Origin: Anaspis maculata
Lineage: Eukaryota > Arthropoda > Insecta > Coleoptera > Scraptiidae
Length of the DNA: 64,000 nucleotides
Assembly (NCBI GenBank): GCA_949128115.1
Contig: OX421968.1
Span: forward strand, 26,396,377 to 26,460,376
Direction: 5' to 3'
Under the pieces are notes generated by a model. The model had not been told where the DNA came from and made no database searches. It saw only the letters and a program-made list of their open reading frames with translations. Below, in pieces: positions 10,082-21,225 of this stretch. The number at the start of each line of letters is the position of its first letter. Position 1 is the first letter of the stretch. Made by a program: the position numbers and the translations under genes.

Positions 10082-10898
10082 ATGGCGGTGCAAGTGGATG
10101 TGCCTGGTCTTATGACGATGCTGAAACGGCTCAGCAAGGAAGATCTAGTGTCAATCATTGCAACAAAAAGTGTCAGTTTCGAGGGTCCCGCCGGCTTGAG
10201 TGCGGGTTTCTTTGAGAAGCTGAAAAACACCGTGCAGGCCCACTTTCATCCGACAGACATGGTTGAGGTTAGGAACACTCCTCCCGTGGCAACAGTTGAA
10301 GACGCAGGTTCTAACCGAAGAGAGAACGAATTGTTGACAAGAATTGTTGACAAGAATGATCCACCAGCTGCAGGATAGAATCGACGAACAAAAGTCTGTT
10401 ATTCAAGTCCTACAAAAATTTTTCTCAGGCCTGCCCCTCGGCGAGGCACGCCAAACACCAACAGGCGGGGCAAAGCAGAAGGTCGATGGAGGCGAAGGGA
10501 CGAGAGGTGTCGCGGTTGCGGACCGTGGAAGCACACCCGAAGCAAGAAAAATCACTGACAACTTCCCGAAGAAGCGTTTAAAACCGCCCCCAGTCATGGG
10601 CAGCGGCGTGGTTAGAGCCGATCCGGGGGCCTCGTTTGCTGCCGCTGCCCGTAGGGCTTGGTTGTATGTTGGAAGAGTTGAGAAAAGTACTTCACCCTCC
10701 CACATTGAACTCTATTTGAAAGGAAAATTCGAGGGGGCTCAGTTCACTGTCGAACCGTTGCCCAGGCGCGACGACGCTGCAAGCGTAGCATTCAAGGTGG
10801 GTGCCGATATCAGCCTCATGGATGAACTATACAAAAGTTCCAACTGGCCTCCAGACGTCCAATACGTCCAAGACGTGATGATGAGTTCCCTCGATTAG
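10082..10898 (+). pseudogene. Non-LTR ORF1 (RNA-binding protein), frameshifted
   Basis: ATG at 10082 opens MAVQVDVPGLMTMLKRLS.., which stays in frame to 10378. The continuation (...IHQLQDRIDEQKSVIQVL.., a short coiled coil) is in another frame up to the TAG at 10896. The shift is explained by an exact 13-bp tandem duplication TGTTGACAAGAAT near 10332-10357. The C-terminal part (ARRAWLYVGRVEKS..HIELYLKGKF...VAFKVGADISLMDELY..NWPPDV) has the RRM-like fold signature of insect Jockey/CR1 ORF1 proteins, which bind element RNA. ORF2 starts a few bases after the stop. Confidence 0.75.
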
Positions 10899-10903
10899 CC
10901 AGG

Positions 10904-12715
10904 GTGGCGAAGACGCAGTCTGCAGCGAACAAAGTACCGAAGCGCCAAATTTCCGTTTACTACCAAAACATTCGAGGTTTGCTCACAAAAACAACTTCAT
11001 TCAATAATAACATCAGCGCGGCACGACACCAGATAGTTGCTGTCACGGAATCATGGACAACACCTGAAATTTGTAACGCAGAGCTGTTCCCACCGTCATA
11101 CACGGTCAACCGTGATGACAGAGATATCGAGGGACTTTCACGGGGCGGCGGCGTAATTTTGGCAACGTGTGAGGACATTAAAGCAACAGCCCTGGATTTT
11201 CAGCAAATTAAAAACACTGCTCCTCTCATCAATATAATCGGTTCTCGCCTAACTTTTTGTGATAATACTGTTATCTATGTTTTTGTTCTTTATATATCTC
11301 CGTCGGTTTCTTTTGATTGTTTTGTTTTGTTTTTTGACAGGCTTGCTTCTCTGGACTGTGTTTACAATGAGAAAGTAATGTTCCTTGGTGACTTCAATGT
11401 CCCATCATTTGTCTCTCTTCCCGGCGATAGATTTGCCGAGCTTCTGAATGACCACCAACAGTTGCTAAACATGGATCAACTTAACAGGATTTTGAATTCT
11501 CATGGACGACTGCTCGACCTTGTGTTTGCCACATTTGAGTGCGATGTTGCTGAGGGAGACGACCCCTTGGTTCCGGTGGATGCTTATCACCCGGCACTTC
11601 TGGTATTCTTCAGTGTCTCTGAGCCGGGTCATTTGTTCCGTGAACGTTTAGACAACAAAATATTCAATTTTAGGAAGGCAAACTTTCCATTGCTCTATGA
11701 GTCTCTCTGTTTGGTTGACTGGAGTGAACTCTACAGATTGACTGATGTCGATGTGGCGTGCCAGAGATTTTACGACATCTTATATTCGGTTTTTCGGAAT
11801 ACTGTCCCTTATTATGGACAGAATGAATATTGACCCTACTCTACTCAAGAACTATAGACCTATCTCTATTCTCTCCAATTTTGCCAAAGTTTTCGAGATC
11901 GTCCTGTGCAATCGGATTTTTCCGCTAATCAAGAATCATATTTCCGAGTTCCAGCATAGCTTTATAGAAGAAAGATCTACCGTCACCAATCTAGCATGTT
12001 TCACACAGTATGTATCTGAAGTTTTGGACTCGCGTGACCAGGTTGATGTGATATACACTGACATTTCCAAAGCGTTTGATCAAATAGACCTTAAAATACT
12101 TATGAGCAAGTTGGACCGGCTTGGTTTCTCGCCTTCATTGTTACAACTGTTCCGGTCATACCTTTTGACAGGTCTCAGATCGTTGCATGCCATCACGCGA
12201 ACTCTTTGCCGTATGTTTCTACATCGGGAGTGCCCCAGGGCGCAAATACGGGGCCCATGCTCTTCTTGATCTACATAAATGACATGGTTGACGTGATAGA
12301 GTGCCAGAAGTTGCTCTTTGCCGACGACCTTAAGATATTTTCCAGGGTGGATTCTATTAGAGACTGTGTCGCGCTCCAGAGTTCCATTGATTTAGTGTCC
12401 GAGTGGTGCAGCGCCAACGGCCTTGCGTTAAACGTGGAGAAGTGCCTTGTCACTACCTACACCAAAAGAACCAATCCAGTCCATCATGATTATGTCATTG
12501 GAGAAAGGGCTCTGGGACGTAGCGGTGTCAGTAGGGACCTGGGGTCGTTTTTGACAGTGGATTTTCTTTCACGAATCACGTGGACAGCGTCGTGTCCTCC
12601 TCACTCAGAATGCTTGGTTTCGTCTATCGCAATTGCAGGGAGTTCAGAAGTGCCGCATGCCTCAAGTCATTGTATAGCAGTTTTGTCAGATCCAAATTGG
12701 AGTAAGCGTCTCTAA
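10904..12715 (+). pseudogene. Non-LTR ORF2 (endonuclease + reverse transcriptase), deleted
   Basis: The first frame (10904-11833) is an exonuclease/endonuclease/phosphatase-type endonuclease: YYQNIRGLLTK, VAVTESW (E), GGGVILA, LGDFNVPS and DAYHPALLV. It then jumps at about 11820 to RT motifs in another frame: LLKNYRPISILSNFAKVFE, IYTDISKAFDQID (motif A), then after another shift SGVPQGANTGPMLFLIYIND (motif B) and LLFADDLKIF (FADD, motif C). The linker region and palm entry expected between endonuclease and RT are missing, which indicates a deletion of a few hundred codons. The C-terminus decays near 12715, with another RT-like frame at 12842-13081. Confidence 0.8.
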
Positions 12716-13251
12716 TTTGGTTTCCTATTTACAGCACGAATGTGGCACGCCTTGAATCAGTTCAGCGGAGATTTTTGAAGATGTTGTAATTTTTGGTCGA
12801 CGGTACATACCTACCCCGTCCGTGGGTTTGACCATGGCTCCTTGTTGTCAAGGCATAATTTTGTATCTATTGAGACCAGGAATGCTGTATCGAACATAAA
12901 GTTCCTCTATCATCTTTTGCATAATGAAATCGATTGCCCCATGCTCCTCGAGCGGATTAACTTCTTGATTCCTCGCCTGAATGCCAGGAATTCACTTGTA
13001 TTTTATTGCGAAACTCCTAGCAGCAATGCCTTGATAAGAAGCCCAATTTTTAATGCTTGCAACAGCTTTAATGTTCGTTGAGCCGACTGTGATATATTTT
13101 TTGACAGTTTTAATATTTTGCGTACTTGTATTTTAAACAGTGGCACCACTCCTTGATGTTATTTGTTTGTTTATTGCTTTTGTTTTTTCCATATATTTTT
13201 TTGGAGTATTTCCTGTGCTTGGGTTGTTTAAACCTGTTGGGAATAAAGCTC

Positions 13252-13293
<42 letters not shown>
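13252..13293. repeat. (ATT)n tail of the retrotransposon
   Basis: About 14 perfect ATT units directly after AATAAAGCTCT. Simple 3' repeats of this kind are typical tails of several non-LTR clades. Confidence 0.8.
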
Positions 13294-13294
<1 letters not shown>

Positions 13295-13780
13295 ATTTAA
13301 GTATACGTGAACACTTGTACCAAGCGATACGGTCCTGGATTTGGTGCAAAACAAGTTTGTACGTACACTTTTTATTTTCCATGCTTTACCATGCCAAAAA
13401 TATAATTGTGAATTTCTGCGCCTCTTTGATTTCTGGCCCACTGTGCGGTAGGTATACGTACAGGTGGCCCAACGAAAACACAACAGAGGGGTTCTTGGGC
13501 ATTTCACCTCTTTTTTTTTTAAAGCTCAGACAGGTCGACTTTTATATCGAGGGGGACATCTGAAACATACATTGGCAAATTTCTACTCACCCCCACCCAC
13601 CCCAATTTCGAAATTTCAAATAAAACTACCCACCTTGCAATAATCAAATCAAAGAGAATCAAATTCTCGTCATGGAAAAAAACATTTTTATCTCTTCCTG
13701 GATAAAATAGTTTTAAAAACTTTCAAAAAAACCCTTTCCCCCTCTAAAATACTCCGAATGTTCAATTTATTGGGAGAGGG

Positions 13781-13853
13781 TTTGAAAAAATTGTTCTCAG
13801 AAAGAGACTTCAATAGGCGAAATTCAGTGCCATTTCTGCGCTTGTGAAAGCAT
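13781..13853. repeat. 73-bp target site duplication, left copy
   Basis: TTTGAAAAAATTGTTCTC through CTTGTGAAAGCAT. Matches 17100-17172 with two substitutions. Immediately followed by poly(T), which is the poly(A) tail of the - strand Jockey element. Confidence 0.85.
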
Positions 13854-14044
13854 TTTTTTTTTGTTTTTTAATTTATGTACATAGCACCTTAGTGTATACT
13901 AATTAGCCACTTGTTCTCTAACTTAAAATAATAAAACATTCTTAACAGTCTCAATTTCACCCACCGGATCTATTGTTATTTTGTTTCGTAAGAACACTAA
14001 TCAATCACAGTGTTTGATCGAAGCACTAGCTTTGATTTTTAGGT

Positions 14045-16718
14045 TTACTTTGCAAGTTCGAACGGCTTAAGCCGTCTCAACCTGCGCACGAGTTCACTGT
14101 TATCCAGGAGCTGGATAACTTCGATGTTGGTGTGTTGGTGGAGCCTTTCCTGGTGGTTTGTGGCACATCGCTGGATTTCCGCGGTCACGTTCTCGATTTG
14201 AAGATCTTTATGCAGATCTTTGTTACGGATGTACCATGGTGCGTTTACTATGTTCCGCAGCACTCGGTTTTGGAATCTCTGGATTGTTGCAACGTTGCTT
14301 GACTTGGTGCAGCCCCACAGCTGTATTCCATAGGTCCACACTGGCTTGAGTATCTGCTTATACAGAAGCAGTTTGTTGTAGGTGGTCAAGTTCGACTTTC
14401 TCCCTATTAGCCAATACAAGTTTCTGTACTTGAGGTTTAGTTCCACTTGTTTTTTCTTAACATGCTCCTTCCACCGAAGTTTAGCGTCAAGTGTCATGCC
14501 TAGGTATTTAGCTGTGTTGCTGTGTGGTATGGTTTTTCCGTTGATTTTTACCGGGATGTACTGGTTCTTCTTGTTTGTAAAATTAACATGGATCGATTTG
14601 TTTTCATTCAGTTTAATCTGCCATTTTTCAGTCCAGGTGATGATGCTGTCTATGGCCCTTTGTAGCTTGCCAGTTGCTTCCTCGACACTGCTCCCAACGG
14701 CCATCACAGCAGTGTCGTCAGCGAAGGTTGCTGACGTTGATTCCTCCGACGTTGGAAGGTCACTGGTGTACAAAAGGTATAGGATGGGACCTAGTACGCT
14801 TCCTTGTGGAACTCCCGCTTTGATCTGTTTCAGTTCTGAATATTCATCTTCGTGCTTGATCCGGAAGTGTCTATCGGTTAGACAAGATCTTAGTACCTCA
14901 CTGAATGCATTTGGCAGTAGCTGGTCTAGCTTGAAAAATAGACCCTCGTGCCAGACTCTATCAAATGCTTGTGCTACATCTAAAAAGACGGTAGCACATA
15001 TCTTTCTTTCTTCTAGAGATTTTTCGATTATATTGGTGATTCTGTGTACTTGATCTAATGTGGAATGTTTATTTCTAAATCTGAACTGGTGTATTGGAAT
15101 AAGGTGTTTTTGTTCTATGATGGGCATAAGTCGTTTCAAAAGTAGCTTTTCGAATAGTTTCGAGATGACTGGTAACAATGATATTGGACGGTAAGACTGT
15201 ACTTCGTTTGGATCCTTTCCGGGTTTTTGTATCATTATAACCTCTGCGCATTTCCAGAGCCGGGGAACGTATTTTAATCTGAATGCTGCGTTGAATATAT
15301 GTGTCAATTTCATGATTGCTTTCCATGGTAATTGCTTTAGTATTTCTCCGTTGACTAAATCGAAGCCAGGAGCTTTTTTTGAGCTGATGTTCGTCTCGAT
15401 CTCTCTTTTTAGTTCCTTAGGCGAAACTGGAGGTATTGGGGTCGATAGAAGGTTTTTTTCTTTGATGTTGTCATTGTCAGATTTGTGGAGTTGTCTATCA
15501 TCGTAGGGTTGGAATGTACATTCTAAGTGTTCTGCAAACATATCGGCTTTCTCCTTGTTACTCTTGGCCCAAACTCCATTTCTTTTTATCGGTGGTATTT
15601 GCCTGATGGGTCTCTTGATTCTTCTTGTCATCTTCCATAGGGAGTAGTCAGTGGATGCATCATCTGTTAGGTTTTCAAGGAAAGAGCTGATAGAGGCTTG
15701 TTTAATTTCTCGAACTTCTTCTCGAATTTGATCAGTTAACTTGTTCAAGATGGTTTTGTCCGCTGGATTTCTTCCTTGTTGCCACTTTTTTCTAATTTTT
15801 CGTCTCTCAGCAATCAAGTCTCTAATCTCCTTCGGGTAGTTATTTCCTTTAGTAAACTGTGGATTTCCAGGAGTTGAATCCCAAGCAGCTTTTTGGATGT
15901 CCTCGAGTAATTTTTGTGCTTCTACTTCTATTTCGAATTGATTCTTGATAGGAACTGTTAGTTCAATCGATTCTTCTAGTATCTCCCGAAATCGTCCCCA
16001 ATTTGTATGCCTATTTGTTAGTGTAGGGTTTGTTTTCTTTCTTATTATTTTCTTGCTTATTGTCATTACTATTGGTGAATGGTCGGAATTGAGATCAAAC
16101 TCTTCATCTGCTTCGATGTAGTTGGAAGAAACATTTTTTGAGATGAAGAAGTCTATAAGGTCTGGTTTCTTATTTGCGTCCACAGGCCAATATGTTGGTT
16201 TTCCTGATGTATGCACTTCACAATGTTCAGTTTGGACTGCTTGGAGTAGTTCTCTTCCTTTGGTAGAAGTTATTCTAGATCCCCAAGCGATGTTTTTGGC
16301 GTTAAAATCTCCTCCAAGTATGAATTTTCCTGTGAAGTTGTGCAGAAGATCCAAATAGTTTTGCAATTTCAGGTTGTGTCTTGGCGGTGAGTATATGGCT
16401 CCAATAGCTATCCATCCTTTAGAGGTGGTTGATGTGGACCGAAATAACTTGGTATTCTTCTAATTCTAGCCTGAAGTTTTCGTACTGTTTAATGTGCTGC
16501 TTGATGATTACCGCACTACCCCCTTGAGCAGTATTTTGGGGGTGAACTGCATGATAGGTATTGTATCCTCTCAGTTTGAAGTAATCTTGTTTGGTGAAGT
16601 GCGTCTCCGAAATGACACACACATCAATTTTTTGAGTTGCCAGAATAGCTTCTAAATCATTTCGGTGCTTTTGCAGTCCATTGGCGTTCCAGTTCATAAT
16701 TCTTAATTCACTAGCCAT
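14045..16718 (-). pseudogene. Jockey ORF2: endonuclease and reverse transcriptase, one frameshift
   Basis: ATG at 16716-16718 starts MASELRIMNWNANGLQKH, the usual Jockey ORF2 opening with the endonuclease N-motif. Then come VCVISETHF (catalytic E) and GGSAVIIK. At about 16424 a single-base shift ends the frame (VHINHL stop); the next frame continues TSKGWIAIGAIYSPPRH and FILGGDFNAKNIAWGS, then SDHSPIV. RT motifs follow: VQSYRPISLLPVISKLFEKL, FLDVAQAFDRVWH (A), AGVPQGSVLGPILYLLY (B), FADDTAVM (C, FADD) and YLGMTLDAKLRWKEH. The end is LVRRLRRLKPFELAK. Without the shift it would be about 890 residues, the normal length. There is no RNase H domain, as expected for Jockey. The shift may be a true mutation or a sequencing error. 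Confidence 0.88.
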
Positions 16719-17098
16719 TGCGCACTTTTGGTACAGCTCCTTTGCTAAACGGTTTCTCAAGATTGTCTAATCTTGTTCGTGTTTTCTTATTTTCTTGTTC
16801 TTGCTTCTCAATTATTTTTAGTATATGATGGAGTTTTTGGTTTATACTATGTAGAGCATCTTCTTCTTCACCTGGTGTTTTGGAGTGTACTTTTTCTGCA
16901 TATGTCTGTGCTGTTGTACGGGTAGTTTGGATAGGTTTGGGTTGTGTTACTGTTGTTGCTACTTTCTTCTGTTGCTCGTTCTTATTCTTTTCATTGTCAT
17001 CCTTATTTCGCAGTTGTTGCATCTCTTTGATTATTTCACGTCCTCTGTAGTTAGCTGGATGTGGCTTTCCGCAGTTAAAGCATTTCGGGGTTTGAAAA
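16711..17098 (-). pseudogene. Jockey ORF1 C-terminal fragment with zinc knuckle
   Basis: Reading the - strand from 17098: TPKCFNCGKPHPANYRG, a Jockey-type CCHC-like knuckle of the ORF1 (gag-like) protein, followed by a Lys/Gln-rich linker, YAEKV and a coiled coil (LHSINQKLHHILKIIEKQ). Its stop TAG overlaps the ATG of ORF2 (ATGGCTAG), the common Jockey arrangement. Everything upstream of the knuckle is missing. Confidence 0.75.
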
Positions 17099-17099
17099 T

Positions 17100-17172
17100 T
17101 TTGAAAAAATTGTTCTCAGAAAGAGACTTCAATAGGCGGAATTCAGTGCCATTTCTGCGCTTGTGCAAGCAT
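17100..17172. repeat. 73-bp target site duplication, right copy
   Basis: Same sequence as 13781-13853 with GCGGAATTC for GCGAAATTC and GTGCAAGCAT for GTGAAAGCAT. It marks the 5' junction of the Jockey insertion. Confidence 0.85.
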
Positions 17173-18170
17173 GCGAGGGGATTTGAGAATAGTGCCGTAT
17201 GCTAACACATGTAAAAAGCGTAATTTCAACATTGTATATTATTGAAACGGCTGGAAATGGAACTTTCAAATAAGTTATGGAAAAAAGAGCGTTTCTTGAT
17301 CTTTCATTGTGTTCAAGACCAGCAATGATGGATCAGTTTTTGATACACTATGAGCGAAAATATGGTAACGTGTTTATTAGTTACTGTTTTTTTGAAAATA
17401 CCGCCCTACTTCTAGTATTCTTCTCTGCCTTACGGTTGCCGTCCTGTCTGTCAATGGCATGAAACTGCAAGTAAACAAATAGTAAATAAAATTTTATCGG
17501 GTTATATCAGAGGTTTTGTGTTTTCTTCAGTTTTTTTTTTTGTTCAAAAATGACGGACAGTTTGTTGAGTGCCTGGCTGCAAACACCGTACGGAAAAACA
17601 GTGCAGTTTCATTCCATGTGTGTTCCCAAAAAAACATCACCTTCTAGGCAACCATCAGTTATACACTGAAAACGGCTTTTTCGTTCTTTTCGGAACACTA
17701 CGCGCGGAATTCATTTTTTCGACAGCAATGCACATGGACAGCATTATTTTGCATAATCTAGCATGGAAATCAGGAGTTTCTTGTCATCTATTTTTCTTTG
17801 TTAAATTGGTGGCTGAAAATCTGCAGGTTTTGACTTTTCCTAGCTCGCGCAGACGCATGAGTTCCATCCCCTAGCTTTGCGAACCTACAGCGCATGTCGT
17901 GCCGCTGAATATCGCATATTCCTTTTAATTCGATGTATCATAAAGTAGGTGGTGTCTTGTTAAATTTTGAAGTTGGGGTGGGGGAGAACAAAGGGGTGAA
18001 TTTGGGTAGCACTTTTTCCACCGAAAATTTTCTCCTTCGGTGCTATTTAGGATGACGCTGATTGAATGGAAGAAAATTGAGGGGTCGAGAATATAAAATG
18101 GGACAGTCAGAGAATTTTAGGAAGAAGGGGGGAGGGGGCTATTAATTTCAAAAATATTTTTTTCAGAAAG
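17173..18170. other. Interior of the TA-flanked element, no gene recognised
   Basis: Contains diverged extra arm-like segments (TGTATCATAAAGTAGGTGG and GTTGGGGTGGG near 17935-17985). Open frames are short and unconvincing. Confidence 0.35.
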
Positions 18171-18633
18171 AATTTGATCTGTTTTGATTTGATGTACCAA
18201 TACCATGTAGGTATCGCAAAGTGGATGGTGTCATTTGAAATTTTGAAGTTGGGGTGGGTGGGGATGAGAGGGCTAAAGATAAAAATTTACCAATGTATGT
18301 TTCAGATATGCCCTTGCATATCAGATATGCAACATCATAAAAACATAAACATAAAACTCAAAAACATAAAACATAACATAAAAAATCGACCTGTCTAATC
18401 TTTAAAAAAAAAAATAAGTGAAATGCCCGAAAACCCCCCTGTCATGTTTTCGTTGGGCTACCCTGTATCGTCCCCTGTTTGACAAAACTACGTATGATAT
18501 GTCCAATTTGGTCTATTTTTAGTTTTTGATATCAATGGATTCGCTTCGATACGGGCTTTAAATCCGTGGAGTCGAAACTGGCGTGTTTTGAAAATTAGGT
18601 TATAAAATGAAAATTCATTAAATGACGTAAGAA

Positions 18634-19039
18634 CAGTGGCGTATCTGAGGTAAATTGCGCCCAGGGCAAAACATGAAAATTGCGCCCCTGAATTAGGCTT
18701 TTTTTCAGAGTCCAGGCGGGCCAACGACAAATTCGGCCCTCCTATTAGGCTTTATCTGGATCAGATGAAAAAGTCGAAAGTTGATCCTCTGTTTGGATGT
18801 GTCGGTTTTGGTTTGTTCCCTCTTTCTCTTTCCCATTTCGCTTGTCAATTATTGCTCACACGAATTATGCCCAGCCTCGTGCCCAACAGTTCAAATATCT
18901 ACATTATTTCATTTTCTCATTTTCTCATTTTTCATATTTTCATCTTTTCCTCTCATCTGCGCCCTGAGGACATAGACCCTGAGGATCAAAGTGCGCCCAT
19001 GGCACGTGCCCCACTTGCCCCCCCGTAGATACGCCTCTG
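18634..19039. mobile_element. hAT-type element, CAGTGGCGTATCT family, copy 1
   Basis: Starts CAGTGGCGTATCTGAGG and ends CCCGTAGATACGCCTCTG, imperfect inverted termini. Shared interior with 59408-61152: GCGCCCAGGGCAAAACATG, GGGCCAACGACAAATT, GATCAAAGTGCGCCCATGG and ACGTGCCCCACTTGC. This copy lacks the nested insertions found in copy 2, so it shows the empty site. No 8-bp duplication is visible here, so its flanks have probably decayed. Confidence 0.65.
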
Positions 19040-19113
19040 TGCACATGAATATCTGCTACTGCTCCGTTCCAATACCTATTACGTAAAACCTATACCTAGA
19101 TACCCCCCCCCCC

Positions 19114-19421
19114 CAGCTTAGCTAAATGTGATTTTAAATTGCATTTAGTAAGCCAACAAGTGTTGGCAATCGCACGTAAACGCCCATGCCCATCCGCAGT
19201 ACACTGATGTAGCGAATGTTGCCTAAAATCGTGGTTTTTAGGCAACTTTCACTACAGAAGTGTACTGCGGAATGTATTCTACTGCCAGGGACTTTTCTCA
19301 CACGATTCAAGAATAGCGGCCTACGTTAAGGGGCTGTCGGCTGTCATTTTGGTCGGCGCGCGTAAACACTCCTAACTAACCACTGTTAAAATCTCTGCTT
19401 AGCCTCGCGTAAACAAGCTCA
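19114..19421. mobile_element. Outer MITE (AGCTTAGCTAAA) copy 2 with truncated palindromic MITE
   Basis: The left end AGCTTAGCTAAATGTGA and right end GCGTAAACAAGCTCA match 6236-6736. Inside, 19193-19322 is the palindromic MITE lacking its outer left arm (it starts at CCGCAGTACACTGATG), while the right arm to AAGAATAGCGGCC is complete. Confidence 0.6.
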
Positions 19422-19752
19422 GAAGAAACAATTTGTTGGTTTTTCCGTGATACCTATCATGTTTTGCTCTTGACTGATTTTTAAAGCCCAAGGGGTCAAA
19501 TTGAAGCTGAAACCTCAAGTAAAAAGATCCCATACTTAATCAGAATCGACTGAAAATAAACATTAAAAATGTGTGATTCCCTCGAGAGTCACCCGACGTT
19601 TCATCGGTCCCGGAATCTGGCTGGGGATGAGAATTAACTGATAATCAACCTTGCCCTTCAGCGAAGCATTCATTCTGAACATATTACGATGTTTAGAGCT
19701 TGATTGAGACCAGAACTGTTGATAAAGGAACAAAATTACAACTGCATGTAAT

Positions 19753-19982
19753 CAAGGCAGAATAATCTTTCTTGCTTATGAAATCGCTTGTAACTAACGT
19801 TACGGAGATTAGAACAATCAGCATGAAAAATCATCTGTTTGTTGTAATTTCCGTAACGTTGGTTACAAAAGCCGCAGGTGAGCGGTGCATTCTCGTAATG
19901 TTACCGCGATTGTTAGTTGTTAGCTCGTAATGTTAGTTACAAGCGATTTCATACAAGCAAGAAAGATTAGGTATTCTGCCTT
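19753..19982. mobile_element. Palindromic MITE-like element (230 bp)
   Basis: AAGGCAGAATAATCTTTCTTG and TGAAATCGCTTGTAACTAAC at the left are mirrored by GTTAGTTACAAGCGATTTCA and CAAGAAAGATTAGG..TTCTGCCTT at the right. Internal CGTTACGG / CCGTAACG pairs extend the symmetry. Confidence 0.65.
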
Positions 19983-20551
19983 AAAACCATGCACTTCTAT
20001 AATACTGCCAAGTTTCAAGAATATCGGATAACCTTTAAAAAATGCCGGAATTTAGTATAATTGACAGTTTCCCGAAATGACGTTTATAAATTTAGATATG
20101 AAATGATAAGAGAATTCATTTGTCAACAAAATAACGTTCAAGCGTTGACATCTCTTGGAAAACAAACGAGGTACAGCGAATTTCTTACTACCAGATGGAG
20201 CCCATATTGGCGCCTCCATCATATTTGCTTGCAGCAGACGTCAATGTTCCAGCATAATTTTTCACGATCCTTCAAAGGTCTAGGAATCGAGTGAAGTATA
20301 GCTCTATATACAGGATGATTCAAAAGTGTCGGACCAAAACAATACATGGCATATGGGATCTTTTTGTAAGCCCACAAAAAATATTTTAAAAATTCTTTGA
20401 CTTTTACTTTTGAAGTTATGGAGGGTCAAAGGGTGGTCCTTCGAACCCTTCTATTTTCATCATTTCAAAAGATTTTGGTGAACGGTTAGTGGCAGAACTA
20501 TGAGTAAGAAATATCAACCATTGGTTAGATATTGAATTTCTGTTTTCTATA

Positions 20552-21225
20552 CAGGGTGAGTCAGAAACCTCGAAAATTATTTTTCTTCAAAAATGCCTCT
20601 GAACTATTCGGTTGATCCCTTAACTGATGTAGAGCAGACGTCACGGACTGCGTTTCTATCGCAGCTTTCGATCGAATCCAGAGTGGCTTGAGTCAAGCGC
20701 GTTTTTATCGTCGCATGTTCGATCCGCTTCACTCAATCCTATTTCACTCCTTTAGAATTAGGTTAGAATTTATGAGAGACAACAACATGGTTTGCGTCAA
20801 ACTGCACCAAACCGGAAAAGATTTTTGTATTAGATTTGTTTTGTGTATTTTATTTACAATTACTGCAAAGTATCCCTCGATTCAGTAAGAATTGCGCACG
20901 ATTACGCTTTGTTTACAAGTCGGCCATCTGTCACTTCGATCCGATCGTGTTCATATCGGTTGAAATACGAGCGGATACGAGCCTCGATCCGCTCGACTCA
21001 AGTCAAGCCGGCCAAAGCACCGGATCGACTTGAACTGCTCCATCCGATTGAAATCTCAATCCTGACCGTTTACATCGGCAATTTCAAGCGGATCGACTCG
21101 ATCGGATAGAGTTTCGATCGGATCCAAAGCTGCGATAGAAACGCAGTCATAGTTTTGTAGCAAGAAATTTTCTTTAGAGGACTATTTTGGAGAAACTGGA
21201 TTTTTTTACTTCATGAATCACCCTG
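20552..21225. mobile_element. Middle nested inverted-repeat element
   Basis: CAGGGTGAGTCAGAAACC at the left and TTCATGAATCACCCTG at the right, with TA on both sides (20550-20551, 21226-21227). It contains the inner palindrome 20647-21147. Confidence 0.6.
20647..21147. mobile_element. Innermost inverted-repeat element
   Basis: ACTGCGTTTCTATCGCAGC at the left and GCTGCGATAGAAACGCAGT at the right are exact reverse complements. The body is dominated by CGATCxGATC variants (TCGATCCGATCG, GAGCGGATACGAGC). Confidence 0.65.

Larger units (their letters stand above)
10082..13293 (+). mobile_element. Non-LTR retrotransposon (Jockey/CR1-like), internally deleted
   Basis: It has an ORF1 with an RRM-like domain, an ORF2 with apurinic endonuclease and reverse transcriptase parts, and a 3' tail of (ATT)n preceded by AATAAAGCTCT. 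There is no RNase H domain. The 5' boundary lies upstream of 10082 and was not located, and no target duplication was identified. A large deletion removes the segment between endonuclease and RT, and several frameshifts are present, so the copy is dead. Clade placement needs a tree. Confidence 0.8.
13854..17099 (-). mobile_element. Jockey-clade non-LTR retrotransposon, 5' truncated
   Basis: The element lies on the - strand: a T-run at 13854-13862 (poly(A) tail), ORF2 at 14045-16718 and the C-terminal third of ORF1 at 16711-17098. The whole is flanked by 73-bp direct repeats. ORF1 is cut at its zinc knuckle, so the 5' end is truncated, as is usual for target-primed reverse transcription. ORF2 is close to intact, so this is a fairly young insertion. 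It inserted into the TA-flanked DNA element 13461-18465. Confidence 0.88.
13461..18465. mobile_element. TA-flanked DNA element with inverted ends of about 190 bp, holding a Jockey element
   Basis: The left end CAGGTGGCCCAACGAAAAC (13461) is matched in reverse by TTTTCGTTGGGCTACCCTG (to 18465), each preceded or followed by TA (13459-13460, 18466-18467). The repeats continue inward: GGGCATTTCAC, CAGACAGGTCGA, GAAACATACATTGG and CCCCACCCACCCCAA all recur reversed near 18240-18420. The right arm contains a small unrelated AACATAAAACATAA insertion near 18335-18385. TA duplication suggests the Tc1/mariner superfamily. A third partial arm is at 63848-64000. No transposase was seen between the arms apart from the inserted retrotransposon. 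Confidence 0.72.

Noticed and set aside
13133..13563. Long open frames on both strands across the ATT repeat
   Set aside because: They translate the microsatellite into runs of Tyr or Asn; repeat artefacts.
14158..15506. + strand frames opposite the Jockey ORF2
   Set aside because: Shadows of the well-supported - strand reverse transcriptase.
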